Origin: Oscillospiraceae bacterium
Lineage (GTDB): Bacteria; Bacillota; Clostridia; Oscillospirales; SIG627
Direction: 5' to 3'
DNA: 57,733 nucleotides
Assembly (NCBI GenBank): GCA_015065325.1
Contig: SVQO01000015.1
Span: forward strand, 1-57,733
The notes under the pieces are model-generated. The model had not been told where the DNA came from and searched no databases. It saw nothing but the letters and a program-made list of their open reading frames with translations. Shown here in pieces: positions 24,930 through 32,786 of the stretch (positions within the stretch are counted from its first letter, which is position 1; every line of letters begins with the position of its first letter). The position numbers were made by a program, and so were the translations under genes.

Positions 24930-25835
24930 ATGAAAATCAAATTGCTTTCCTGGATCCTTTTGCTCTCCCTGCTTTTCTGCAGCTGTGGCGGCGAAAGCCT
25001 TGCTCCCCCTCCCCAGGACACCAAGCCCACGGAAACCGCTTCCGCCCCCGCCCAACCGAAAGAGGAAAAAAAGACCGAAAAAGCCGAGGTTGCCACCGAG
25101 GTCGATCAGATCCCCCTTGCCCTGCGCCTGACTGAGGAGGAAAAGACCGCAAGAAACGCAAGGCTTGCCGAGGCCCTGAGAGGAAAGAAGATCTCCTTCA
25201 TCGGAGACAGCATCTCCACCTTCGAGGGCTTTTCCAATAACGTAAATTACAATCCCACCATCGGTGAGAACGCCGTCTATTACAACGGAACCAGAAAGGG
25301 CTTTGCCGACGTCAACGAAACCTGGTGGATGCAGACCGTCCACGCCACGGGAATGGAGCTTTGCGTCAACAATTCCTGGTCCGGGGACCGCGTGACCAAG
25401 CGAGGGATCGAACGAGCCAAGCAGCTGCACAATGCCGCCGGCGCAAAGCCCGACGTGATCGTAGTGTATTTGGGCATCAACGATTTCAGAAACGCCGTAA
25501 CGGAAGCCCAATTCAAAACCGCCTACGATCAAATGATCGGCGGAATGAAGGAAACCTATCCCGAGGCAGACGTCTATCTTTGCACCCTGGTCTATACCAG
25601 CAACGTGTCGGATTACAGCGTCCGCCCGCAGAACGTAGTGAAATTCAACGCAGTCATTTCCGAGCTTGCCGAAAAGTACGGTGCAAGCGTGGTTGACCTT
25701 TATAACGGAACGGGCATCACCTGGAAAAATATGCAGGAGCACATGGCAGACGGCTCCCTCCACCCAAGCTACCTCGGCATGGATAAGATCACCGAATGCG
25801 TCCTCTCTGCCCTCGCCGAAAACTACCTGAAATAA
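24930..25835 (+). CDS. SGNH/GDSL hydrolase lipoprotein
   Basis: 301 aa, start after AAAGGAG. Lipoprotein signal ending LLFCSC (Cys 19), followed by GGESLAPPPQDTK and a Pro/Glu/Lys linker to about 60. The catalytic blocks are complete: ISFIGDSISTFEGF (Ser near 95), NNSWSGDRV, VVYLGINDFRN (Gly-x-Asn-Asp) and MADGSLHPSYLGM (Asp-x-x-x-His, about 275-279). An extracellular membrane-anchored esterase or carbohydrate deacetylase is likely. The mature N-terminus matches that of the lipoprotein at 21622-22710. Confidence 0.88.
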   Translation: MKIKLLSWILLLSLLFCSCGGESLAPPPQDTKPTETASAPAQPKEEKKTEKAEVATEVDQIPLALRLTEEEKTARNARLAEALRGKKISFIGDSISTFEGFSNNVNYNPTIGENAVYYNGTRKGFADVNETWWMQTVHATGMELCVNNSWSGDRVTKRGIERAKQLHNAAGAKPDVIVVYLGINDFRNAVTEAQFKTAYDQMIGGMKETYPEADVYLCTLVYTSNVSDYSVRPQNVVKFNAVISELAEKYGASVVDLYNGTGITWKNMQEHMADGSLHPSYLGMDKITECVLSALAENYLK

Positions 25836-26212
25836 AGCCTACCACAACGACCTCCGGGCTCATAAGGCGAGGGGCGTATGTGAAAGCAAAGACATCTGCT
25901 TTGCCAGTGAAGCAGCGGCTTTGCCGCCGTGATATTGTGCTCCTCGCAATGATGTATCTCACTTTGCTCAATATGATGTTTTTCGCTCACGCTCAAAATG
26001 ATGTTGCGCCGCTTCGTGCCGCAATGATGCGCTGTTTGCCCTCATGTGCCCGCAGGCACACATCATTTGCCCTCAAGGGCATACATCATTAGGCGAAGCC
26101 GACATCATTTGCCGTAGGCAAACATCATTCCAAAAAGAAAAGCCGCACCTTGTGCGACTTTTCTTTTTGGCTCGTTGCACCGAAAAAGATATCGGCGTTT
26201 TTGACGCTGAAA
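25836..26212. other. Intergenic region occupied by hairpin array 1
   Basis: No gene. Almost all of this convergent gap is the repeat array described at 25880-26170. Between the array and the SDR stop codon lies GTTGCACCGAAAAAGATATC, which is repeated at the same place next to array 2 (31.47 kb). Confidence 0.7.
25880..26170 (-). repeat. Mini-hairpin array 1 (ATGATG/CATCAT type) with terminator stem
   Basis: A chain of small inverted repeats separated by a hexamer. On the plus strand the left half has ATGATG at 25949, 25973, 25998 and 26024; the right half has its reverse complement CATCAT at 26061, 26084, 26103 and 26123. Hairpins between them include TGTGCC/GGCACA, TGCCC/GGGCA, GGC-GAA-GCC and TTTGCC/GGCAAA. 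The right end is a long stem, CCAAAAAGAAAAG to CTTTTCTTTTTGG (26130-26170), which acts as terminator of the minus-strand SDR gene. Further hairpins (GCAAAG/CTTTGC, CAGCGGC/GCCGCCG) extend the left end. Confidence 0.85.
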
Positions 26213-26950
26213 TTATAACTTTTTTCTGCAACCGTCGATCTGGATATTCTGACCCGAGATATAACTTGCCTCATCACTTGCCAAAAAGCAGATTAGATTT
26301 GCGTTTTCACGGTCAGTGCCGGTACGTCCCATAAAACTCAATTCGGACGGCTTAAAAAAGTCTATATCCTCGTTTTGAGAAGGACTAACACTGCCGGGAG
26401 AAACACAGTTGACCAGCACGCCTTTGTCGGTCACCTCTTTGGCCAAGGCCTTGGTCATTGCAATCACCGCACCTTTTGTTGCGGAATAATGCGACATTTT
26501 TGCATTTCCATAGACCCCTGCGACGGATGCCACGTTCACGATCCTTCCGTACCCGTTTTGAAGCATTCCGTTCAGTACCGCCTTCGTGCAATAAAAAACG
26601 CCCATTACGTTTACGTCGAAATATCGCTTCCACAAATCGGAAGATGCTTCCGCAAGTTCAGACCTGTCTCGCCACAGCGCAGCATTGTTCACAAGGACGT
26701 CGATTTTTCCGAAGTGTTCCAAAGCACCGGCGACCACTTCGTTGACCCGTTCTTCATTACTGACATCACATTCATAGGTCAAGACTCTGCTTCCGATTTT
26801 TTTAATCTCTTCGCCGACAGCCAAAAGCTGTTCCATATTCACGTCCAACAAAACCAAATCGGCGCCTTGCTCTGCAAGGCAAAGTGCCACCGCTCTGCCG
26901 ATTCCCACGGAAGCACCTGTTATCATTGCAACTTTTCCTTGAAATTTCAT
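26213..26950 (-). CDS. Short-chain dehydrogenase/reductase (SDR, FabG-like)
   Basis: 245 aa, start after AAGGAGGG. A classical SDR: cofactor motif TGASVGIGRA (about 11-20), NNAA at about 90, catalytic Ser (NVASVAG, about 140), YSATK (Tyr and Lys about 156-160) and the PG motif SPGSVSP. DVN at the end of beta-2 suggests NAD(H) rather than NADP(H). The enzyme interconverts an alcohol and ketone, probably on a sugar or sugar acid given the divergent AraC regulator and the sialidase and beta-helix genes nearby; this last point is inference. The stop codon is followed by the array 1 terminator. Confidence 0.9.
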   Translation of the reverse strand: MKFQGKVAMITGASVGIGRAVALCLAEQGADLVLLDVNMEQLLAVGEEIKKIGSRVLTYECDVSNEERVNEVVAGALEHFGKIDVLVNNAALWRDRSELAEASSDLWKRYFDVNVMGVFYCTKAVLNGMLQNGYGRIVNVASVAGVYGNAKMSHYSATKGAVIAMTKALAKEVTDKGVLVNCVSPGSVSPSQNEDIDFFKPSELSFMGRTGTDRENANLICFLASDEASYISGQNIQIDGCRKKL

Positions 26951-27075
26951 AATAATCCCTCCTTTTTTATTAAGTGTAGCGCAGGATGCCCCCTTTAATC
27001 AATGCTTATAACGTTGTTTTATTTAACCATTTCGAAACATAAAGCGCAATTTGATGCATTTATTATGCATTCTTA

Positions 27076-27104
27076 TTGACTATTACGAAATGAAATACTA
27101 CAAT
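27076..27104 (+). promoter_or_regulatory. Promoter of the AraC-type regulator gene
   Basis: TTGACT (27076-27081), 17-bp spacer, TACAAT (27099-27104), in the 170-bp divergent gap with the SDR gene. Confidence 0.65.
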
Positions 27105-27120
27105 AGATTGGGTGATAAAA

Positions 27121-27888
27121 ATGACCGGCGAGATAATCCAAATTGCAGAATTTAGAAATATTTCCTATGTAAACGATCAAAAAGGGCGTGTCTTATCCTT
27201 TCGGTCACGCTATGCAAGCTGCTTTATCATAACTCTGAAAGGGCGACTAAAATTTACCTTCGATGATAAAACCATCATTACAGATTGCAGCCAAGGCGTT
27301 TTTATTCCGGAAGGAACCGCTTACACAAATGAATGCCTTGAAAGTGCCGAGAGCATCTCAGTCAATTTCAATATTTCCAATCCTTCGGCTTTACCCTGCG
27401 CCCTCAATGGCATGAACAAAAAACTGGCTATGAGCTTTTATCAAGAAATATCCCAAAAATCCTATAATAATGACGAAATTACACGATACTATTTATTGTC
27501 CAAACTGTACCAGCTTGCTTTTTTTCTCTTTAAAACCGATTCTCCCAAAAGCGGCAAAGCGCTTCTTGCAGAAAAAGCTCTTTTCTATATGCAGAGCGAA
27601 TGTGGAAGGGCGGATCTGCAAATTGATGAGGTGGCTGCCTTTTGCAACGTAAGTGCGGTGTATTTCAGAAAGATCTTCAAGGATATCTATCAGAAAAGCC
27701 CCTTTCATATGCTGACTGAATTGCGGATGAAAAGAGCCCACGAAATGCTTTTGGAAAAGAGACCCATTAAAGAAATTGCCGTGTCGGTAGGATATTCGGA
27801 CATTTATCAATTTAGCCGTGCCTATAAACGGTATTTCGGGTATGCACCTACAACAGTCGGTAAAAAAGAGGCTGCGCATAAAATGTAG
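27121..27888 (+). CDS. AraC-family transcriptional regulator
   Basis: 255 aa from the ATG at 27121 (GGGTGAT upstream); a GTG at 27112 would add three residues. The N-terminal half (about 1-140) has a cupin-like sensor pattern (SFRSRYASCFIITLKGRLKFTF, VFIPEGTAY). The C-terminal half has two helix-turn-helix motifs: LQIDEVAAFCNVSAVYFRKIFKDIY (about 160-185) and the signature IKEIAVSVGYSDIYQFSRAYKRYFGYAP (about 215-245). Its divergent position suggests control of the SDR gene and perhaps the downstream carbohydrate genes in response to a sugar ligand. Confidence 0.88.
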   Translation: MTGEIIQIAEFRNISYVNDQKGRVLSFRSRYASCFIITLKGRLKFTFDDKTIITDCSQGVFIPEGTAYTNECLESAESISVNFNISNPSALPCALNGMNKKLAMSFYQEISQKSYNNDEITRYYLLSKLYQLAFFLFKTDSPKSGKALLAEKALFYMQSECGRADLQIDEVAAFCNVSAVYFRKIFKDIYQKSPFHMLTELRMKRAHEMLLEKRPIKEIAVSVGYSDIYQFSRAYKRYFGYAPTTVGKKEAAHKM

Positions 27889-27949
27889 TGCAACCTCCCA
27901 CGCCATAAACATTTAACAATTAGAAAAACGAAAAAATGGCAAAAGAAAA

Positions 27950-27976
27950 ACCTTGAAAACGCAATGTTTTCAAGGT
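27950..27976. terminator. Bidirectional terminator between AraC gene and hypothetical gene
   Basis: ACCTTGAAAAC and GTTTTCAAGGT perfect arms with a GCAAT loop, flanked by A and T tracts, between convergent genes. Confidence 0.85.
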
Positions 27977-27993
27977 CTTTTGCCTCTGGTATT

Positions 27994-29067
27994 TCATCGT
28001 CTTTTATCAAACATAGGCTCGTATTTTTCTTTCAATTGTTCGTCCGACCAATTATATTCCTCAATTGATGCAACAATTTCTTTTTGAAATGTATACCCTT
28101 CAAAATATCCCTGAGGATAAGGACATAACTCTGCTTCATGAGTATCTAAGTGAATCAAGCATGTGTTTGTCGATAAGTCCGGAGCCTTTACAGTGATGGT
28201 AGAGTACACATGACCTCTATGACCGTAATCTGCAGAATACACTGTTATACGCCTTCTGTATTTGTTCCCTTTGACAAACCTATCAAAATGATTTGAAAAA
28301 TATTCTTTTGCGTCTTGTTCCGTAGATAATTCTTCGAAACACAAGCTAATACCGCACAGTTCTTTAAATTTCAATTGTCCATCTACAGTTTCAACATTTC
28401 CTTCGCGAATGATTCTTCTACCATTTGACAAAGGGAAAGAAACAATATACGCATATTGTGTACCCCACACATCTTTTGCGTACCAAAAACCATCTAAATT
28501 ATAATCAAATAAAATTGTAAACTCATCACTAACCATCTCGTTTAAAGATAACTCACGCATTTTATCCCATGCGGCTGCAATGACCTCTTCAGCATTTTCT
28601 TTTGTTAAATATTCATACCATGCTCGCATCAAGAACGAAAACTCATTATAACTTATGTTGTGAATAAGATCTTTGGCGATATGTGTTTCGGCAATATGTG
28701 TAGAGCGACTAAAACGACCAAGTATTGAATCAGGTTTATATTCCGATCCGTCATAACTGCCCTTGCAAACACGAAACGTTTCGTGTTCGGATTTATAAAT
28801 TCCCATCAGTCCATCATGCATGAAAATCAGATTTTTAGATTTGTTATTGTTCTCAATAACGCTATCAAATATAGCTATAAGATGCACCGATTCAATTCCA
28901 ACACGATGTACCTCAGAGTCCTGCATTAATATACCGATTATTATAGATTCGCATTGCTTACAAAAGCTATGGTTACATACAGAACGTAACATATGTTTAG
29001 GCAATTTTTTATTGCAACATTCACAATAATCGCCTTTGTGCTGTTTTAACTTATTAAAAGTTCCCAT
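27994..29067 (-). CDS. Hypothetical protein with N-terminal treble-clef-like zinc finger
   Basis: 357 aa from the ATG at 29067 (GGGGTAAAGG upstream); a further ATG at 29097 is in frame but has no clear site. Not recognised. The N-terminus has CECCNKKLPKHMLRSVCNHS then FCKQC, cysteine pairs consistent with a small zinc finger like those of HNH or RING-type folds. The rest is a mixed globular region without membrane segments or a known motif. Its AT-rich codon use differs from the neighbours, and with the AT-rich DNA at 29.1-29.6 kb it looks like a horizontally acquired insert. Confidence 0.65.
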   Translation of the reverse strand: MGTFNKLKQHKGDYCECCNKKLPKHMLRSVCNHSFCKQCESIIIGILMQDSEVHRVGIESVHLIAIFDSVIENNNKSKNLIFMHDGLMGIYKSEHETFRVCKGSYDGSEYKPDSILGRFSRSTHIAETHIAKDLIHNISYNEFSFLMRAWYEYLTKENAEEVIAAAWDKMRELSLNEMVSDEFTILFDYNLDGFWYAKDVWGTQYAYIVSFPLSNGRRIIREGNVETVDGQLKFKELCGISLCFEELSTEQDAKEYFSNHFDRFVKGNKYRRRITVYSADYGHRGHVYSTITVKAPDLSTNTCLIHLDTHEAELCPYPQGYFEGYTFQKEIVASIEEYNWSDEQLKEKYEPMFDKRR

Positions 29068-29649
29068 GCCTTTACCCCTATAAATAACATTTCTCAATTT
29101 TAGAAAAGTATAACATATTATAAACTACAAATCAACACGTTGCCGTCAACTTAAAAGAAAATGCATATTTCACATACAAAACGTTGTATATTATCATTGA
29201 GAAAGCGGTACAGATAATATACACGCTACATGTGATGATATACACCTATAGCGTTCTCTAATAGGAAGGATATTAATTTTGAGTATTTATCAGTAAACAT
29301 GTGCTGCTACTTAATCCACCACATTGTGAACCGTTCTCATTAAAACAATACATTGTTCATTTTAATAATAACACATTTAAAATGATATTTCCACAGTTTT
29401 TCTATTTGGTGAGAAATGTACTTTTCGACCATGTAAATTGTATAATTCTAACAGAAAAATGGTCAACAAATTGGTCAACTTTCGACACGCCGTAGGGGTC
29501 AAAATGGGGTCAAAAGTGTGTCTTTAGGGTGGGGGTTGAGTTTTTGGAGAAAAAGGAATGAGTCCGGTACAGTACCGAACTCATTCTCAATCAACTTAAT
29601 TTTTTATTTTGTCTAAACTTTGGGGTTCACGTCAAATCCATAGCATTTT
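29068..29649. other. AT-rich intergenic region, no supported gene
   Basis: Very AT-rich to about 29450. It contains the repeated words TGGTCAAC, TTGGTCAAC, GGGTCAAAA and GGGGTCAAAAG (29460-29516) and a perfect-looking hairpin at 29556-29586 (GAATGAGT ... ACTCATTC, CGGTAC/GTACCG). A 64-codon plus-strand ORF at 29301 has no binding site and is not called. The composition change near 29500 looks like the edge of an insert. Confidence 0.5.
29556..29586 (-). terminator. Hairpin, possible terminator
   Basis: GAATGAGT/ACTCATTC with inner CGGTAC/GTACCG. It lies 63 bp beyond the stop codon (29650) of the minus-strand sialidase-like gene; the T run is weak. Confidence 0.5.
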
Positions 29650-30756
29650 TTATTTTACCTCGTCCAAGGACCAGCGAGTATATAAAATAGAAGGATAATC
29701 GTCCTCGGGAAGACGCTGATAGTAGACGGTCAAAAGGTCTCCGTTTTCAAGCTCCACGGTACTGGGATAGCCTTGATCCGTAGCGAGAAAATCCGCCTCG
29801 GGACCGATCATCACGTCCTGTTCCCAAGTCAAGCCCTTGTCGTAGCTGATGCGAACGTATTGACCGCAGGGCTCAGTTCGTTTGCCGACGGAAAGGATCA
29901 ATGCGCCGGAAGAATGCATCATAAAGTGAGCTGGGGCGCCGAAACGCTCCATAAAGACGGGGTCTGACCAAGTCTTGCCGTCGTCGGTGGAACGGCAGGT
30001 ATATAGGGTAAATTCATATTGACTTCGGGTTCGGTCTGCCCCGGCAAGGTAGCAGCGGACCGCTGCCAGAATCACACCGTCTCCCAAATCAATGCAGTGC
30101 GGCTCGCAAACACCGCCCAAGGCTCTGTCGTGATGGGTCTCAGGCAGAGGAAGACGGCTGAGAAATTGCCAGTTTTCACCATCGTCAAAGCTTTCCACCG
30201 CCAAAATTGTGCCTGCAGGGACATCATATCCCGAAAGTCGCTCCATTCCCACGTAGAGAAAGCTGCCGTCCCCTCTGCGAATGGGGCCGTGGGGAGCGGA
30301 AACGGGTGCTTTTCTCTTGTCCGACCAGTTTTTTCCACCGTCTCGGGAAATGCGAGTGAAAGAGCCGAATTCGGTCATGGGAAGCGTTTTCCATTTCTCC
30401 ATCATTGCCACGGAGAAAGGCTCGGTCAGATTGGGAAACAGCTCCTTGCGACGGGGATTTTCAAACACGTCCATAGTATTATTGAACCAGGTCAGGAGCA
30501 TATTGCCCTCTCCCCAGCACACCAAGCCTGCATCCCGATCGTCCAGATAGGTATCGTTGACGATTTGAGGCGCGGACCAAGTCTCGCCCTCGTCCGTGCT
30601 GACGTACATCAGATTTTTGCCGAAGGGACACACGTGATCCAGACGATGACCGGAGCAAACCGCAAACAGAGCTCCGTTTTTGTCTTTTGCAAGAGTTGGC
30701 CATCCCTGATATCGAAAATATCCGGAGGTCAACCGTCCTACGATTCCATGCTTCAT
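29650..30756 (-). CDS. Sialidase-like BNR-repeat protein, cytosolic
   Basis: 368 aa, start after GAAAGGATC. Five Asp-box motifs mark a six-bladed propeller: STDEGETWS, SRDGGKNWS, SFDDGENWQ, STDDGKTWS and SYDKGLTWE. An arginine-rich site is suggested by CSGHRLDH, GVCEPHCIDLGDGVILAAVRCY and GKRTEP. There is no signal peptide. The family includes exo-alpha-sialidases and related glycosidases, and many intracellular members act on imported small saccharides; the substrate is not certain. It follows the remnant of a sugar isomerase gene by 38 bp in the same direction, suggesting a former sugar-degradation operon. Confidence 0.82.
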   Translation of the reverse strand: MKHGIVGRLTSGYFRYQGWPTLAKDKNGALFAVCSGHRLDHVCPFGKNLMYVSTDEGETWSAPQIVNDTYLDDRDAGLVCWGEGNMLLTWFNNTMDVFENPRRKELFPNLTEPFSVAMMEKWKTLPMTEFGSFTRISRDGGKNWSDKRKAPVSAPHGPIRRGDGSFLYVGMERLSGYDVPAGTILAVESFDDGENWQFLSRLPLPETHHDRALGGVCEPHCIDLGDGVILAAVRCYLAGADRTRSQYEFTLYTCRSTDDGKTWSDPVFMERFGAPAHFMMHSSGALILSVGKRTEPCGQYVRISYDKGLTWEQDVMIGPEADFLATDQGYPSTVELENGDLLTVYYQRLPEDDYPSILYTRWSLDEVK

Positions 30757-30794
30757 AATGATCCTTTCCCTCTTTGACGTTTTATAAAAGCGTT

Positions 30795-31166
30795 TTACGC
30801 CTCTTCATAAAGCGTTGCAAGCCGTCTTGCCGCCTCTGCCATCACCCCCACACCCTCGTCGATGCGCTCCGGACCGTAATCCGCCAAAAGGTGATCCACC
30901 TCCAGGGTGAATTCGCCCTGGTAGCCGATCTCCTTCAAAGCCTTGACGATGGGCAGAAAATCAATATCCATGGTAAAGGGAAGGCGGTGGCTGTCGTGCC
31001 ACTTATCGTTATCGTGAATGTTCGCGCCGATGGAGGTGCCGCTTCTGCCGATCTGATTGGCAATGACGTTTTCGTGCTTGGAGCGCAATTCTCTCACAAG
31101 ATTTACGATCTCCACAGCAAAATCCATGGATAATGCCGCAAGTTTATTTTCTTTCACTATTCTCAC
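30795..31166 (-). pseudogene. Chimeric ORF: four-helix-bundle protein N-terminus fused to sugar isomerase C-terminus
   Basis: 123 codons joining two unrelated families. Residues 1 to about 50 (KENKLAALSMDFAVEIVNLV to RSGTSIGANI) match the N-terminus of the 23S rRNA intervening-sequence / four-helix-bundle proteins, which continue HEAQ and run to about 120 aa. Residues about 51-123 (HDNDKWHDSHRLPF, YQGEFTLEVDH) match the C-terminal quarter of xylose-isomerase-like sugar phosphate isomerases/epimerases, normally about 270 aa. The join is at about 31014-31024, where both families have similar sequence (GANI-H). Neither half can be a complete enzyme, so it is probably a deletion product. Confidence 0.75.
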
Positions 31167-31206
31167 CTCCGTATGAGCAGTATATCATATCCGATTTATT
31201 TTTTCA

Positions 31207-31469
31207 ATGATGTATCTCGCTTTGCTCGATATGATGTTTTTCGCTGTCGCTCAAAATGATGTTGCGCCACTTCGTGCCGCAATGATGCGCTGTTTGCCCT
31301 CATGTGCCCGCAGGCACACATCATTTGCCCGCAAGGGCATACATCATTAGGCGAAGCCGACATCATTTGCCGTAGGCAAACATCATTAGGCGAAGCCGAC
31401 ATCATTTGCCCACAGGGCAAACATCATTCCAAAAAGAAAAACCATCCGAATGGATGGTTTTCTTTTTGG
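31207..31469 (-). repeat. Mini-hairpin array 2 (ATGATG/CATCAT type) with terminator stem
   Basis: Same design as array 1. ATGATG occurs at 31207, 31231, 31256 and 31282; CATCAT at 31319, 31342, 31361, 31381, 31400 and 31422. Each pair encloses a small stem such as TGCCC-GCAA-GGGCA, GGC-GAA-GCC (twice), TTTGCC-GTA-GGCAAA and TTTGCCC-ACA-GGGCAAA. The extra right-half units are copies of a neighbour. The right end is a stem, CCAAAAAGAAAA to TTTTCTTTTTGG enclosing CCATCC/GGATGG (31429-31469), serving as terminator of the minus-strand beta-helix gene ending at 31495. Confidence 0.87.
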
Positions 31470-31494
31470 CAAGTTGCACCGAAAAAGATATCTC

Positions 31495-32580
31495 TTAAAA
31501 GTGTTTGATTTCAAATCTTTCACCACAAATAGCAGGAAACTCCTGTTTTCCCCACGGTTTATGCCAGGTAAGCGAGCCATGAAGGCGGTTTTCGGGATCG
31601 TATACCCCGTATTTCAGCGCAGAAACGGCGGGTTTCAGATTGGTGCCGCATTCAAAATTGACGGTACCCACCAAAACATAACAAGGTCCTTTTGCCATAC
31701 CGAACAGATCCTCCGTTGTAGCGGACAGGATAACCGTATTGTGCTGTGCTACAATGTGATTTATGACCGAAAGGTGTGAGCAATCGTGGAATGTGATGCC
31801 TTCTTCGCAGTTGTGAATGTAAAGGTAATCTGCGACAACGTGTTCACCAAGAACAAAACCATAGCGAAAGCCCTGTACCGCTACGTTGCGAAGAACGTTA
31901 TTGTCGTTTTGATCTCCCGACGCGATCAGCCCGGCGGCGTGGCAGGGATTGGGTTGGAGTTCCTTGCCGAGTACGGTATCGCCCACCTGATCATTCAGGC
32001 AAAACTGGCTGTCGGAAACGTTGATACGGGATACGTTCTGCAGGTTAACCGCCGACTGGGTGGGGTACATTTTCCTTTTATTTAAGTGTACCCTGAACTC
32101 TAAATTGGCAATCGAAAACTGGCGTACGCTGAATTTTCCTTTGCAAGAGGTGCCTTCAGGAGCCGCTAAAATCGACCAAGGACGCGCGGTCGGATTCTGT
32201 TCTTCAGGGGCTTCCCAATCAGAAAAAATTCTCGTGTTATTCGTGGGCATTGATCCAAAGGTGGTTGGGACAAAGTTGTTTTTCACCGATTCAAGCGGGC
32301 GAACGATATATGCATTCAGGAGTCGGCAAGGCATTTCTCCCTCCAATTGAATGTTAGCATTGCCTGCAGGTATTACCAATTGTGAACGGACGGGCTTTCC
32401 GCCAATCTCCTCGATACCGGGAGAGGCGATGCGGTAGCCGCCCCTGGTGTAAGGAAATAAAATCTTTCCGCCGCCGCGCTCTGCAGCAAAGTCAATGGCG
32501 CTTTGAATCGCGGCGGTATCGTCGGTAATACCGTCACCTTTTGCGCCAAAATCAAAAACATTGATTCCAAACGAAGCCAT
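31495..32580 (-). CDS. Pectate-lyase-superfamily beta-helix protein, cytosolic
   Basis: 361 aa, start after AAAGGAGAATGGG. It opens with INVFDFGAKGDGITDDTAAIQSAIDFAAERGGGKILFP, the hallmark N-terminus of PF12708 (pectate-lyase superfamily, related to GH28 and GH55 folds). A right-handed beta-helix follows, with turns such as FSIANLEFRVH, VSRINVSDSQF and GFRYGFVLGEHVVADYLYIHNCEEGITFHDCSHLSVINH. No signal peptide is seen, so it probably acts on imported oligosaccharides or as an epimerase/lyase. The catalytic residues cannot be assigned. It belongs to the carbohydrate region with the SDR, AraC and sialidase-like genes. Confidence 0.78.
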   Translation of the reverse strand: MASFGINVFDFGAKGDGITDDTAAIQSAIDFAAERGGGKILFPYTRGGYRIASPGIEEIGGKPVRSQLVIPAGNANIQLEGEMPCRLLNAYIVRPLESVKNNFVPTTFGSMPTNNTRIFSDWEAPEEQNPTARPWSILAAPEGTSCKGKFSVRQFSIANLEFRVHLNKRKMYPTQSAVNLQNVSRINVSDSQFCLNDQVGDTVLGKELQPNPCHAAGLIASGDQNDNNVLRNVAVQGFRYGFVLGEHVVADYLYIHNCEEGITFHDCSHLSVINHIVAQHNTVILSATTEDLFGMAKGPCYVLVGTVNFECGTNLKPAVSALKYGVYDPENRLHGSLTWHKPWGKQEFPAICGERFEIKHF

Positions 32581-32626
32581 ATCCCATTCTCCTTTACATT
32601 TAATCCGAACTTATGTTGTTGAAATG

Positions 32627-32654
32627 ATTATAACATATGATCACAAATATTCAA
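32627..32654 (-). promoter_or_regulatory. Promoter of the beta-helix protein gene
   Basis: Minus strand TTGAAT (32654-32649), 16-bp spacer, TATAAT (32632-32627). Confidence 0.65.
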
Positions 32655-32786
32655 CCAAATATTTCGTTCAAGTCCTCCCCAAAGGTCGTTTTGGGAAATG
32701 AACTCTTTTTCGGTTCGCAATGTTGGTTGCGGAATAACTTGAATTTTTTCCGCAAGTTTGTGCGAACATATCCCGCCTTGCGGAAA

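Noticed and set aside
25845-25890. tRNA-Met-like fragment (CGACCTCCGGG then CTCATAAG) after the SGNH lipoprotein gene
   Set aside because: Only an 11-base word is shared with tRNA-fMet at 33.3 kb and no cloverleaf can be formed; probably chance.
29301-29495. 64-codon plus-strand ORF in the AT-rich gap
   Set aside because: No ribosome binding site, biased composition and no recognisable protein pattern.
31207-31469. CRISPR array
   Set aside because: The repeated hexamer is too short, the intervening units are palindromes rather than unique spacers, the spacer sequence flips strand at the centre, and no cas gene is present.
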